Assembly (NCBI GenBank): GCA_036274495.1
Contig: DASUFP010000039.1
Location: 26,251 to 90,250 of the forward strand
Length of the DNA: 64,000 bases
From: DASUFP01 sp036274495
GTDB lineage: Bacteria > Bacteroidota > Bacteroidia > AKYH767-A > OLB10
Direction of reading: 5' to 3'
Of this stretch, positions 8,130-16,603 are shown piece by piece. The notes beneath the pieces were generated by a model, which was given only the letters and a program-made list of their open reading frames with translations, had not been told where the DNA came from and ran no database searches. Numbering within the stretch: position 1 is the stretch's first letter; each line of letters starts with the position of its first letter. Position numbers and translations under genes: made by a program.

Positions 8130-8704
8130 AAGTAGAATTCCACGGGCATATCATTAATCACTTTTAAATAAATCCCGTCATCTTCGTTCAATTTCAGATA
8201 TTTTACTGAACACCTTTCATTTGCATGATTTGTGATTTTATTTTCGTCAGGAATATACCGGGAATATTCTTCAATTGAACAATCATTTATTGATTCATTT
8301 TTAAATAGGTCAATGTGAGAATAAACATATCGGAAAAGAAACGGGTTTGACTGCATGGTCACCGGTTGAAAGAAATTAATATCTTGATTCGGTATAATGT
8401 CACTCATTACATTACTTTGTTCTGAATTATATCTGCCGTTATGCTTTAACTCAACTGGCTGAAAATAATAAACTGAAAAGGTTTCCCTTTCAATCATACT
8501 GAATAAAAGCACTTTTACTGAAGTATCATATTCAATTGAAGAGGAATCATTGTTGAGGACATTTCTGAGGTGAGCTTTTACATCCTCAAATTGAAAAATA
8601 ATATCAGGTAAGCTTGATTCAACTGAATACCATCCATCAGGGGTTCGGAAAAATTCTACGAAAAAGAGGTCATCCCCAACTGCATTTTTAGCAAAGTATC
8701 TCAC
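8093..8704 (-). CDS. Hypothetical protein, 203 aa
   Basis: Unrecognised. Starts MRYFAKNAVG and ends inside the 3' end of the convergent sigma-factor gene (37-base overlap). It is a soluble mixed alpha/beta protein without signal peptide or membrane segment; aromatic and acidic residues are frequent (FFVEFF, YYFQPVE). No catalytic pattern is visible. The gene contains two copies of the palindrome TCAATTGA (8271 and 8532), which is unusually dense in this area. The convergent overlap with the sigma gene means their transcripts would be complementary at the 3' ends, a possible mutual control. Function unknown; coding status supported by length, clean frame and codon usage similar to its neighbours. 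Confidence 0.55.
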   Translation of the reverse strand: MRYFAKNAVGDDLFFVEFFRTPDGWYSVESSLPDIIFQFEDVKAHLRNVLNNDSSSIEYDTSVKVLLFSMIERETFSVYYFQPVELKHNGRYNSEQSNVMSDIIPNQDINFFQPVTMQSNPFLFRYVYSHIDLFKNESINDCSIEEYSRYIPDENKITNHANERCSVKYLKLNEDDGIYLKVINDMPVEFYFYRQSEWDKLSF

Positions 8705-8852
8705 CTATAAATAATTTATCAGGAGAAAAGTGGATAATCCTGGATTATGATACTTTTCTCCTGGGCTTCTATTTCATGCAGGAAACTAAACAGTTGAAAT
8801 ACATATTATCTCAACCATTCAAAACTGAAAGGAAACGCCATTTATCCACTTT

Positions 8853-9440
8853 TTAAAGATTTAAATACGCATCTTTGATTATTTGCTGGCTAAGCCCAAT
8901 GTATTTTCTGGTTATCGCTGTTGACGTGTGGTTGAAAATAGAGGATAATAAAATTAACGATGCTTCACTCCGGTCATTAATTTCATAAACCCTACGCCCG
9001 AATGTTTTACGAAGGGTATGACTACTTGGATTCTGTACTTTTATTTTAAATTTATAAAACATTTTGTGCAACCGTCGATTGATGTGTTGTCGAGTATATG
9101 GCTTCCCATTCCGGCTGCAGAAAACGAATTGATTTGCATCCTTATTGTTCTGAATATTCAAATTGATAAATACCAGGTTGATAATTTCAATTAGTGAATT
9201 ATTCAGAGCGATTTTCCTGAACTTTCCTGTTTTCCCTTCATGAAGGGCAATTTCATTTTTGTTTATTAATTGCTCCCACTTCAATTGAAGAATATCTCCG
9301 ATTCTCATTCCACAGAAACCACCAAGACTAACAAAGAGGAGCAATTTATATTCACCTGTTTTTTTCAATGATTCGATTAAAACCAGAAATTGTCCCCAAT
9401 CCATACCGGAGCATTCTGTAAGTTGATTTTGCTTTGCCAT
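8853..9440 (-). CDS. Minimal tyrosine recombinase (catalytic domain only)
   Basis: A 195-residue tyrosine recombinase. Active-site residues are all present: R46 (GMRIGD), K70 in HEGKTGK, H141 and R144 (HTLRKTFG), H171 (IFNHTST) and nucleophile Y180 (TRKYIG). Typical phage integrases are 350-420 residues; this one lacks the arm-binding and most of the core-binding domain, so its DNA recognition must be limited to the catalytic domain or a partner. Short recombinases of this kind work in resolution, inversion or integrase-helper roles. It lies in the middle of the island, away from the tRNA junction, which fits either a resolvase-like role or a remnant of a nested element. It is followed by about 140 bases without a gene. 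Confidence 0.88.
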   Translation of the reverse strand: MAKQNQLTECSGMDWGQFLVLIESLKKTGEYKLLLFVSLGGFCGMRIGDILQLKWEQLINKNEIALHEGKTGKFRKIALNNSLIEIINLVFINLNIQNNKDANQFVFCSRNGKPYTRQHINRRLHKMFYKFKIKVQNPSSHTLRKTFGRRVYEINDRSEASLILLSSIFNHTSTAITRKYIGLSQQIIKDAYLNL

Positions 9441-9585
9441 GTTGTTTTTTAATAGATACGTTTCATTTTCCCCGTTTAATTATGGAAAGTGAAACTCCAA
9501 TTGGTAAATCCACTAATCGACAAAACAAAAATGAATGATATTCAATTGATTGATAAAAACGGGTTCACTTATACCAGAAGTGAAC

Positions 9586-9999
9586 TTATTCAACAGGGAT
9601 TCCGGTCAATTCCGACAAGCGAATTCGCTCATGATTGGTGGTTTCGATGAAAAATTTTAACCAGATGTATTTTTCTCTGACAAAGTACGGTCTGATAGCT
9701 TCCATTATCCAATTTATCTGCTTTGGATTGTCTGACGAGCAATAATGTTCAAATGGTAGTGAAATGAAATGCATGCTATCCTGATGACCTGATTCAATCC
9801 CAACCAGGCTGATATTGAAGAATGATATTCTGTTTAGTAAAGTTGGAAGGTCATCAAATGAACAAAGCACAAAGTCGGAATCGTGGACCATTCCTTCCAG
9901 TATAAATTCAATCATTAACACCTTCTCAAATTGCAATGCAGGTGATGTGAATAAAAGTGAATTGAATTTTATTCTTGCCAGTTTTGTAATCAGTACCAT
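9586..9999 (-). CDS. Hypothetical protein, 137 aa
   Basis: Unrecognised. Starts MVLITKLARIKF and ends LSELTGIPVE. It looks like a small soluble alpha/beta protein with a central hydrophobic core (FNISLVGIESG) and a helical C-terminal part (INWIMEAIRPYF). No signal peptide, membrane segment or metal-binding pattern is seen. It lies 43 bases downstream of the CARF sigma-54 activator on the same strand, so it may be cotranscribed with it, and might therefore matter for ligand sensing or control. An internal ATG at residue 29 (MIEFILEG) is a possible alternative start. Coding status moderately supported. Confidence 0.5.
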   Translation of the reverse strand: MVLITKLARIKFNSLLFTSPALQFEKVLMIEFILEGMVHDSDFVLCSFDDLPTLLNRISFFNISLVGIESGHQDSMHFISLPFEHYCSSDNPKQINWIMEAIRPYFVREKYIWLKFFIETTNHERIRLSELTGIPVE

Positions 10000-10042
10000 A
10001 TTTCAGTAATACGAAACCGACTACAAATCTGATTAATTGAAT

Positions 10043-11491
10043 TTATGAAAACATGTCGGGGTCAATATTAGCATCCTTCATCTTTTTCACCAACGTATTC
10101 ACACTTCCATATCCAATTGCCAATCGTGTTTGTTCTTTGTTTCCGTTTTTCAGTTTGAGCACACGTTTAATATGTTCAGCTTCTACATGCTCAATCCTAA
10201 GTGGATTTTCTATCGGACTTACAATCATGCGTTCAGGCAAATCCTTTACTTGGACCAGACCATCACAAAAAATATGCAGTTTAGCAATCAAATTTTCAAG
10301 CTCACGCAGATTGCCTGGAAAATGATAATTCAACATAACTTCCATAGATTGTTTGTCGAACTCCAACAGTTTGGTTCGCTTTAGTTTTTTCTTGTAAAGT
10401 TTATTAAAAAACTCAATCATGTTTTTTAGCTCTGCTTTCCCCCTTTCCAGCAAGGCCGGTATATGTAATTCGCCAACAGCAAGCCGATAATATAAGTCCC
10501 ACCGAAATTTATCCTCTTCACATCTCTTAATCAGGTTTTGATTGGTAGCACAAATTATCCTGACATCCACTTTTTCGGGTTTACCTCCAACCGGGTGTAT
10601 TTCCTTCTGTTGTATGACTCGCAACAAAGCTTGTTGCATATAAGGGCTGATATCACCAATTTCATCAAGAAAAATACTTCCTTTATCTGCTTCATGGAAT
10701 AAGCCAGGCGCATCCTTGCCTGCCCCGGTAAAAGCCCCCTTTTTATAACCGAACAGTCTTGATTCAAGAAGCTGGTCTCCTATACCGGCACAATTGAATA
10801 CAATGAATGGTTTCCCTTTACGTGTTGATTGTTCGTGCACATAATTTGCCAGGTGCTCTTTACCGACTCCACTCATACCTAATATCAATGTTGTGATGTC
10901 ATCGGTATGTGCAATTTTTAATGCCTGGTCATAAACTGGCTGAATCGAATCGGTTATTATATAATCAGAATCCTGTTTTGGTTTACCCGATTTCGATAAC
11001 TCATTATCGAGTATAGTTACTGCCGTCGGGATTTGACTTTGTTCAAAGTTAATTTCAACGAGCTCCGGCCTTTCCTTGCTTTTCGTGAATTTAGCTTCTC
11101 TTGATTGGAGTAATCTTGTCTTATAATTACCCCCCAGATGTATGAAATACCAGGCAATCTGCATTTGTGGGGTTCCCGGACTAACGAAAATATCAATCTC
11201 ATCATCCTTTATGGATAGCATCCATCGCTCGACTTTCTGCCTGATTTCATTTACATTAATTACATCATCCACACCCAAGTAAACAATTTCGAATTCCCTG
11301 CCTTTAAACTTTTTGGACAATAAGGTAAAAAGCTTTAGCGCACGCAAATCGTCCTCTTTTGCGCTCGACAAAATGTAATGTTTATCATGCTCGAAAAAGT
11401 TGCTATGGAACGAACATGTAGGTCCACTTTCAATTGCCTCTCCATCTTTGAAATCATGCTGGAACGCTAACCAACTTACAAGAATTTTCAT
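10043..11491 (-). CDS. CARF-domain sigma-54-dependent transcriptional activator (RtcR-like architecture)
   Basis: A 482-residue protein in three parts. Residues 1-140 form a Rossmann-like CARF domain, with the hallmark loop SPGTPQMQ at 104-111; in CARF proteins this loop lines the pocket for cyclic oligoadenylate or related ligands. Residues 180-410 are an AAA+ bEBP domain: Walker A GMSGVGKE (205-212), GAFTGA (252-257), which contacts sigma-54, Walker B SIFLDEIGD (272-280) and ATNQN. The C-terminus carries a Fis-like helix-turn-helix (about 440-475). The GAFTGA motif is intact, so it should open sigma-54 promoters when the CARF ligand binds. RtcR shares this CARF-AAA-HTH plan. It is divergent from the restriction cluster that starts at 11623, its most likely target. 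Confidence 0.9.
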   Translation of the reverse strand: MKILVSWLAFQHDFKDGEAIESGPTCSFHSNFFEHDKHYILSSAKEDDLRALKLFTLLSKKFKGREFEIVYLGVDDVINVNEIRQKVERWMLSIKDDEIDIFVSPGTPQMQIAWYFIHLGGNYKTRLLQSREAKFTKSKERPELVEINFEQSQIPTAVTILDNELSKSGKPKQDSDYIITDSIQPVYDQALKIAHTDDITTLILGMSGVGKEHLANYVHEQSTRKGKPFIVFNCAGIGDQLLESRLFGYKKGAFTGAGKDAPGLFHEADKGSIFLDEIGDISPYMQQALLRVIQQKEIHPVGGKPEKVDVRIICATNQNLIKRCEEDKFRWDLYYRLAVGELHIPALLERGKAELKNMIEFFNKLYKKKLKRTKLLEFDKQSMEVMLNYHFPGNLRELENLIAKLHIFCDGLVQVKDLPERMIVSPIENPLRIEHVEAEHIKRVLKLKNGNKEQTRLAIGYGSVNTLVKKMKDANIDPDMFS

Positions 11492-11573
11492 TATGTATCA
11501 GTATTTGACATGTAAATGTAATTATTGATAGACCCAAAAATAATATATATTTGTATTTCAGCAAATTAATATT

Positions 11574-11589
11574 TGGAACATCAATTGAA
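11574..11589 (+). promoter_or_regulatory. Candidate sigma-54 promoter (-24/-12) for the restriction cluster
   Basis: TGGAACATCAATTGAA resembles the sigma-54 consensus TGGCAC-N5-TTGCA: the -24 GG is present with the right ten-base spacing to GA, where consensus has GC at -12. It lies 33 bases before the chosen ATG of the DUF2130 gene and faces away from the CARF activator gene. The match is imperfect, so confidence is low, but the presence of a sigma-54 activator directly upstream makes it the natural candidate. Confidence 0.35.
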
Positions 11590-11622
11590 AACGTATTAGG
11601 GTCAAACTATAAGCCAAAATCT

Positions 11623-12858
11623 ATGAAAAACACCCTGATTTGCCCAAACTGTCGCCATGAAATTGATATAGAAAAAGCCTTGTTTGACCAGATTGCTTCA
11701 CGGCAAAATGCTGAAATTCAACGTAAAAGAAAGGAATTGGAAGCATTAATATCCGAACAGGAGAGTGTACTCCAGGAAAGGGAAGCCGAACTGAAAAACA
11801 AGATAGCTACTCAGGAGGAAGTTCTGAATTCCAAATTGAAGGAAAGGGAAGCCCAGATGAAAGAAAAACTCCGGTTGGAAATTTCCGATTGTTTAAGGAT
11901 GGAAGTGGAAGAAAATAGGTTGAAAATGGAAGAGCAAAAATCCGAACTTAACGCTCTTAAAAAAAGGGAGTTGGGTTTGCTCAGGGAGAAAGAAAAACTG
12001 GAGCAGGAACGCCAGGATATGGAATTAACTTTACAGCGCAAACTCACGGAAGAAAAAACCGCCCTGGAGGAAAGAGTTCGGAAACAAGAGCAAGAGTCCA
12101 ACTTTCTCAGAAATCAGGAAAAAGATGAGCTTATTAATAATCTGAATCTCCAAATGAGCGATATGAAGCGCAAGTTGGAGCAGGGCTCCATGCAAAGCCA
12201 AGGTGAAATCCTCGAGCTGGAGTTGGAACGGATGCTGACAGCGCAATTCCCCTTTGATGATATCAGGGAGGTACCAAAAGGGGTAAACGGAGCGGATTTA
12301 GTTCAGGAAGTTAAGAATATTCGTCAGCAAAAGTGTGGTAGCATTTTATACGAAACCAAACGTACGAAGAACTTCAGTCCGACCTGGATTGATAAACTGA
12401 AATCCGACCAGCGAACTGTAGCTGCTGAAATAGCAGTACTCGTAACAGAAGTTCTACCAAAAGGAATGACACATTTTGGTTTGATGAATGGAGTTTGGAT
12501 TTGTACATTTCAGCAAGTAAATTCACTGGTATTGGCACTCAGAGAAGGGTTATTACAGATACAAGATGTCCGAGCTTCCGGTGAAAACAAATCCGGCAAG
12601 ATGGCGCAGCTTTACGAATACCTAACCAACCAAGAATTTGCAGGGCAAATTCAGGCAATAGTCGACGGATTTGTGGGACAAAAAGATTTGCTTGAACGGG
12701 AAAAACGGTCGATGCAAGCTGTTTGGAAGCAACGAGAAAAACAAATTGAGATGTGTACACAATCCGCCATAAGCTTATATAGCACCATTAAAGCTATTGC
12801 AGGGCACAATTCGATTTCAATTTCTTCATTGGAATTGCCAATTAACCAATTGACCTAA
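11623..12858 (+). CDS. DUF2130 family protein (coiled coil plus PD-(D/E)XK-like nuclease domain)
   Basis: A 411-residue protein starting MKNTLICPNC. The N-terminus has half a zinc knuckle (C7-x2-C10). Residues about 30-195 are a long charged coiled coil. The C-terminal domain has GADL with D225, then ILYETKRTK with E244 and K246, the D...ExK pattern of PD-(D/E)XK nucleases, followed by the DUF2130 signature AVLVTEVLPKG. In-frame ATG at 11551 exists, but it would swallow the promoter region, so I start at 11623, which gives the usual CPxC-near-N-terminus form. First gene of the cluster that faces away from the CARF activator. Members of this family occur in defence islands; the true substrate is unknown. 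Confidence 0.82.
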   Translation: MKNTLICPNCRHEIDIEKALFDQIASRQNAEIQRKRKELEALISEQESVLQEREAELKNKIATQEEVLNSKLKEREAQMKEKLRLEISDCLRMEVEENRLKMEEQKSELNALKKRELGLLREKEKLEQERQDMELTLQRKLTEEKTALEERVRKQEQESNFLRNQEKDELINNLNLQMSDMKRKLEQGSMQSQGEILELELERMLTAQFPFDDIREVPKGVNGADLVQEVKNIRQQKCGSILYETKRTKNFSPTWIDKLKSDQRTVAAEIAVLVTEVLPKGMTHFGLMNGVWICTFQQVNSLVLALREGLLQIQDVRASGENKSGKMAQLYEYLTNQEFAGQIQAIVDGFVGQKDLLEREKRSMQAVWKQREKQIEMCTQSAISLYSTIKAIAGHNSISISSLELPINQLT

Positions 12859-12896
12859 TTAAACAATAAAAATTACATTTATTATATATTCAATTC

Positions 12897-15443
12897 ATGA
12901 GTGAAGACAATAATTCATCACAAAATTTTTTTAATACAATACGTTCGATACGTTCATTAGCACATATTTATGCAACAAATAGTGTTTTACTTTTTTTCTT
13001 TTACCTGAAGAGACTTGGATTGATTAATGACAAGTTGCTGTCGAGCAAATCTCAACTCAAATTTAATCTGCATAAAGCCATTCAAAATTCTTACAATTCA
13101 GATAGGATACTATATTCGGAACTTCAAATACTCTACAAGCTAAATGAAGAAAATATTAATAACATACCCGAAGCTATATTAAATCAGATTCTGGGTAACA
13201 TTGTTAACCTTGAGGATAGAGCAGATAATTTGATTATTAAAAATAATGTTGAACAACTTATAAGTTCAATGGTCTCTACAAATGATAGAGAAATCGGATT
13301 ATCATTTATGCCGTCGGAAGTGACAAAATTAATGTGCCAATTATCAGAAGCAAAGTCTGGCGATTATGTATATAATCCCTATGCCGGATTAGGCTCCTTG
13401 GGAGCGTATTTACCTCAAGACATTCATTTTATTGGGCAAGAATTAAATAAGAGCACATGGGCATTAGGATTTTTGAGAACTACCTTAGGCATGAATAACC
13501 CCAATTACAAATTTGTACAAGGTGATTCAATTGATGATTTTGGCTGCTTCAAATACATTAATGAAAATCCCTATAAGTTTAAAAATTGGAATCAAAATAA
13601 ACTTTACAGCCATATAATTTCCTGTCCTCCATTTGGTCTGAAAACTGCCTATAGTGGAAAAAATGGAGAAATAATATCCGTATCATCCGAATTTCATTTG
13701 ATTGAATCGGGAATTAAACTTTTAAGCAATAACGGAAAGCTCATTGCATGTATTTCAAATGGATTTTTATTCAGACAAGGCAAGGAGGCTGAATTAAGAA
13801 AATATTTGGTAGAAAACGATTTGATTGAAACAGTCATATCACTTCCAAGCAATCTGTTGTATAATACAGCTATCCCTACTTCCATCTTGTTAATTAATCA
13901 AAACAAGGCATTGAAAGGAAAAATCAAATTTATAGAAGGAAGACAATTAATTAGCACAGAAGATTTGCGACTTAATGTGTTGGATTTTGAAAGGATATTG
14001 AATTTATCCACATCAATTAATGATGGAGAATATCTCAGAATCGCTCCTATGGAACTGGTGGCACTTAATGAATACAATTTAATGCCCTCCAGGTATTTTC
14101 AAAAGTTTATTCCAGGAGAGCCCTTGAGCAATTTCTGTGAAATATTAAGATTTGGAAGAGATGAACAGTCATTAACTGGAAAATTTATTAGAATCCGAGA
14201 CTTAAAGGGGGACCCGGCAGATTTTAGAATTAACACAAATAGCATTGCTGAAATAAAATTACCATCGTATGCTGTTAAGATTAATAAATCCTGTCTTTTG
14301 GTTAGCACAAATTGGAAATCATTAAAACCAACCTATTTTAACTACGAAGGGACCCCTCTTTTTTCTGGCAATGACATTATTGCAATTACATTTGATGAAA
14401 ATAAAGTCAATCTTGGTTTTCTAATTGAAGAGCTTTCGTCTAAGTCTATCTTAGAACAAATAGATTTGTTGACAACAGGAACAACAGTTCCCCGATTATC
14501 AAAACAAGATTTACTCAATTTAAAGTTAGTACTCCCTCCTCTTGCAGAGCAGAATGCGAAATTTATGGGATTTATAGCAGGAGTAGCGGAATTAAAAAAA
14601 AGGGAGCTTGAATCATTTGCTAAAATAAATGGACTTGAAAATGAATTGTATGAACAAAATACATTTCTTCGTCACAAATTAGCTGGTCCTGTTAGTAATG
14701 CCCTTGGTGCATTTGAAAATATTTTTTCCATTCTCAATAGTGAAGTTGTAAGTAAACTTCCGGATGTCATGAATTTTAAACTTACTTCGAATCATCTTTA
14801 TAGTTTGAATGATTATATAAACATACTGAAGAAAGGACTTGATGATATTTCTGACTCCGTAAAGAAGAAAATTACATTTGACATCAATTTTGCTAATAAA
14901 GTTAAATCTCCAATTGACATTCTCGCTTTTATAAACGCATATGTCAAGATTAAAAAGGAAAATCCAACATTAAATTACTCTATAGATGTAAAGTATGATA
15001 GTCCCGGATTTTTAGATGAAAACACTGAAACCGAATCAATAATTTATGTGAACGGGAATGAAGAATTACTTACTGATTTATTTGATAATCTCTTAGAAAA
15101 CGCTCAGGTGCATGCTTTTACCCAAGGAGCAAACAATAGAATCGAATTTTATATAATACCATATATAGTAAATGAAGATAAGCCCGAAATATGTATTTTG
15201 GTCTCTAACAATGGTAAGCCGTTTCCAGATGACGATGATTTAGTGTTTTCCAAAAATGGAAGTAAGGCGGGTCCAAATTCTGGTGATGGATTTGGGGGGT
15301 ACTATGTTAGTGAGATTATAAAATTTCATGATGGCAAATGGGATATTATAGATGAAACAGGACCGGAGGGTTTACCAAATACTGATTTGGCAACAACAAT
15401 TGATATTACATTACCAGTAATTTCGAGTGATGCAAAAATATAA
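12897..15443 (+). CDS. Fusion: degenerate HsdM-like methylase + HsdS-like half subunit + histidine kinase
   Basis: An 848-residue protein. Residues 1-120 are helical, as in HsdM. Residues about 125-390 are an N6-methylase fold, but motif I reads NPYAGLGSLG (160-169) instead of DPTCGSGG, and motif IV reads CPPF (243-246) instead of NPPY/F; the catalytic Asn is a Cys, so methylation is probably lost. Residues about 395-565 match one HsdS target-recognition half (PSRYFQKFIPG to PRLSKQDLLN...LPPLAEQ). Residues about 575-680 are a coiled dimerisation region with an H-box-like RHKLAGP (H593). Residues about 690-845 are a HATPase: N-box DNLLENA (N735), a NNGKPFP box and GDGFGG. The next gene is a receiver protein overlapping by 14 bases. 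I infer a DNA-reading sensor kinase. Confidence 0.85.
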   Translation: MSEDNNSSQNFFNTIRSIRSLAHIYATNSVLLFFFYLKRLGLINDKLLSSKSQLKFNLHKAIQNSYNSDRILYSELQILYKLNEENINNIPEAILNQILGNIVNLEDRADNLIIKNNVEQLISSMVSTNDREIGLSFMPSEVTKLMCQLSEAKSGDYVYNPYAGLGSLGAYLPQDIHFIGQELNKSTWALGFLRTTLGMNNPNYKFVQGDSIDDFGCFKYINENPYKFKNWNQNKLYSHIISCPPFGLKTAYSGKNGEIISVSSEFHLIESGIKLLSNNGKLIACISNGFLFRQGKEAELRKYLVENDLIETVISLPSNLLYNTAIPTSILLINQNKALKGKIKFIEGRQLISTEDLRLNVLDFERILNLSTSINDGEYLRIAPMELVALNEYNLMPSRYFQKFIPGEPLSNFCEILRFGRDEQSLTGKFIRIRDLKGDPADFRINTNSIAEIKLPSYAVKINKSCLLVSTNWKSLKPTYFNYEGTPLFSGNDIIAITFDENKVNLGFLIEELSSKSILEQIDLLTTGTTVPRLSKQDLLNLKLVLPPLAEQNAKFMGFIAGVAELKKRELESFAKINGLENELYEQNTFLRHKLAGPVSNALGAFENIFSILNSEVVSKLPDVMNFKLTSNHLYSLNDYINILKKGLDDISDSVKKKITFDINFANKVKSPIDILAFINAYVKIKKENPTLNYSIDVKYDSPGFLDENTETESIIYVNGNEELLTDLFDNLLENAQVHAFTQGANNRIEFYIIPYIVNEDKPEICILVSNNGKPFPDDDDLVFSKNGSKAGPNSGDGFGGYYVSEIIKFHDGKWDIIDETGPEGLPNTDLATTIDITLPVISSDAKI

Positions 15444-16596
15444 CGTGATTTGGTTTGACGACCAATTTGACACATTAAATATCATACGAGAAGAAGCCCA
15501 TTTAGCTGGCATTTCACTTGTTGGATTTTCTGACGCTCAGTCTGGTTTGCATGAATTAGAGAAAAATTCACATTTGTATGATGCAGCCTTAGTCGATGGG
15601 AATTTCTTCATTAAACCTGGATTAAATTCTGACCAAGTTAGTGATGAAGCTCTTGACATTGTAGCTAAAGCTTTTCTTAGGCTTGAAACAAAAAAAATTA
15701 TCCCATGGTTTATTCTTTCTGGTCAAGCCAATTTTACAAAAGGTGGAAACAAGTATGCTGATGTATATAAAAATGGAGAAGTTTTTGACAAAATAAATGA
15801 AAGTTCTCGTCAGGAATTATGGAATAAAATAAAAGAGGCAGCAAACCATCAACCTGACACTCAACTTCGGCACAAATATCGTATGATTTTTGAGTTGTGC
15901 GATGAGAATTATCTGGGTATACATATGTCTGAAACATTGATGGGATTGATTCATTTGCTTAAAGATGATTCAGAAGTGGAGCAAGGACTCCAATCTTGGA
16001 ATACAATCCGGAAAGTAATTGAAAGATGTTTCATTGTACTTAACCGAATTGGCTTAATACCAGATGAGATAAATCGAACTTCTGGAAGTATAAATGGGTC
16101 AGGCTTGTTTTTGGCGGGCAAGCATTCCGATTTTCGATTGAAAAAAGAAATAGCTCCACCTGTAATTAATTTTATGATTCATAATTTGTTAGAACTTACA
16201 CAAGACGGCTCTCATTCAAAAGAAGAATTAAAGCTTAAAGTAGATTTATTTGTAAAAAATCAACCAACCGGTTTTCTATTTAAAAGTAGCATTTATCAAC
16301 TTTTGGAGATTCTAATTTGGCTTAAGAGCATTATTGACACTTATCCATCAATAGATGACAACAAAAACCTTATTGAACTTCGAAGCGTCTCAAATACTGC
16401 CATTTATGAAGGCGAAATTGAACAAGACGAGCGTAAAAATTTTCACTGTGGAGAATATTTGTTAAACTTTCGTTTAGTAAATGAAAGTTACAAGGTTGGT
16501 GATATTATCAGAATATTGGATTTCACCTCTAACAACAATTCAAGAACAAATATTTTTTATTCAAAATTTGCAACTAAATTTATAAAGATAACTTAA
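15430..16596 (+). CDS. Receiver-domain protein with unusual C-terminal region (partner of the kinase fusion)
   Basis: A 388-residue protein. I use the ATG at 15430; a GTG three bases upstream is also possible. Residues 1-125 are a receiver domain with the acidic pair D10-D11 (WFDDQ), the phosphoacceptor D56 (LVDGNF), S97 (ILSGQ) and K121 (VFDK), so all switch residues are kept. The C-terminal 260 residues have no DNA-binding helix-turn-helix that I can see. They are mainly helical (about 140-310) and end in a beta-rich stretch (EGEIEQDERKNFHCGEYL, then VGDIIRI) that resembles a cold-shock/OB fold. The gene starts 14 bases inside the kinase gene and is followed after 7 bases by hsdM. Output is therefore probably not classical transcription control; it may act on nucleic acid or on the restriction complex. 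Confidence 0.8.
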   Translation: MQKYNVIWFDDQFDTLNIIREEAHLAGISLVGFSDAQSGLHELEKNSHLYDAALVDGNFFIKPGLNSDQVSDEALDIVAKAFLRLETKKIIPWFILSGQANFTKGGNKYADVYKNGEVFDKINESSRQELWNKIKEAANHQPDTQLRHKYRMIFELCDENYLGIHMSETLMGLIHLLKDDSEVEQGLQSWNTIRKVIERCFIVLNRIGLIPDEINRTSGSINGSGLFLAGKHSDFRLKKEIAPPVINFMIHNLLELTQDGSHSKEELKLKVDLFVKNQPTGFLFKSSIYQLLEILIWLKSIIDTYPSIDDNKNLIELRSVSNTAIYEGEIEQDERKNFHCGEYLLNFRLVNESYKVGDIIRILDFTSNNNSRTNIFYSKFATKFIKIT

Positions 16597-16603
16597 TAAT
16601 CTC

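Noticed and set aside
8853..9440. Truncated pseudogene of a full integrase
   Set aside because: All six active-site residues are present, the start is normal and no remnant of an N-terminal domain is found upstream; a naturally short recombinase is more likely.
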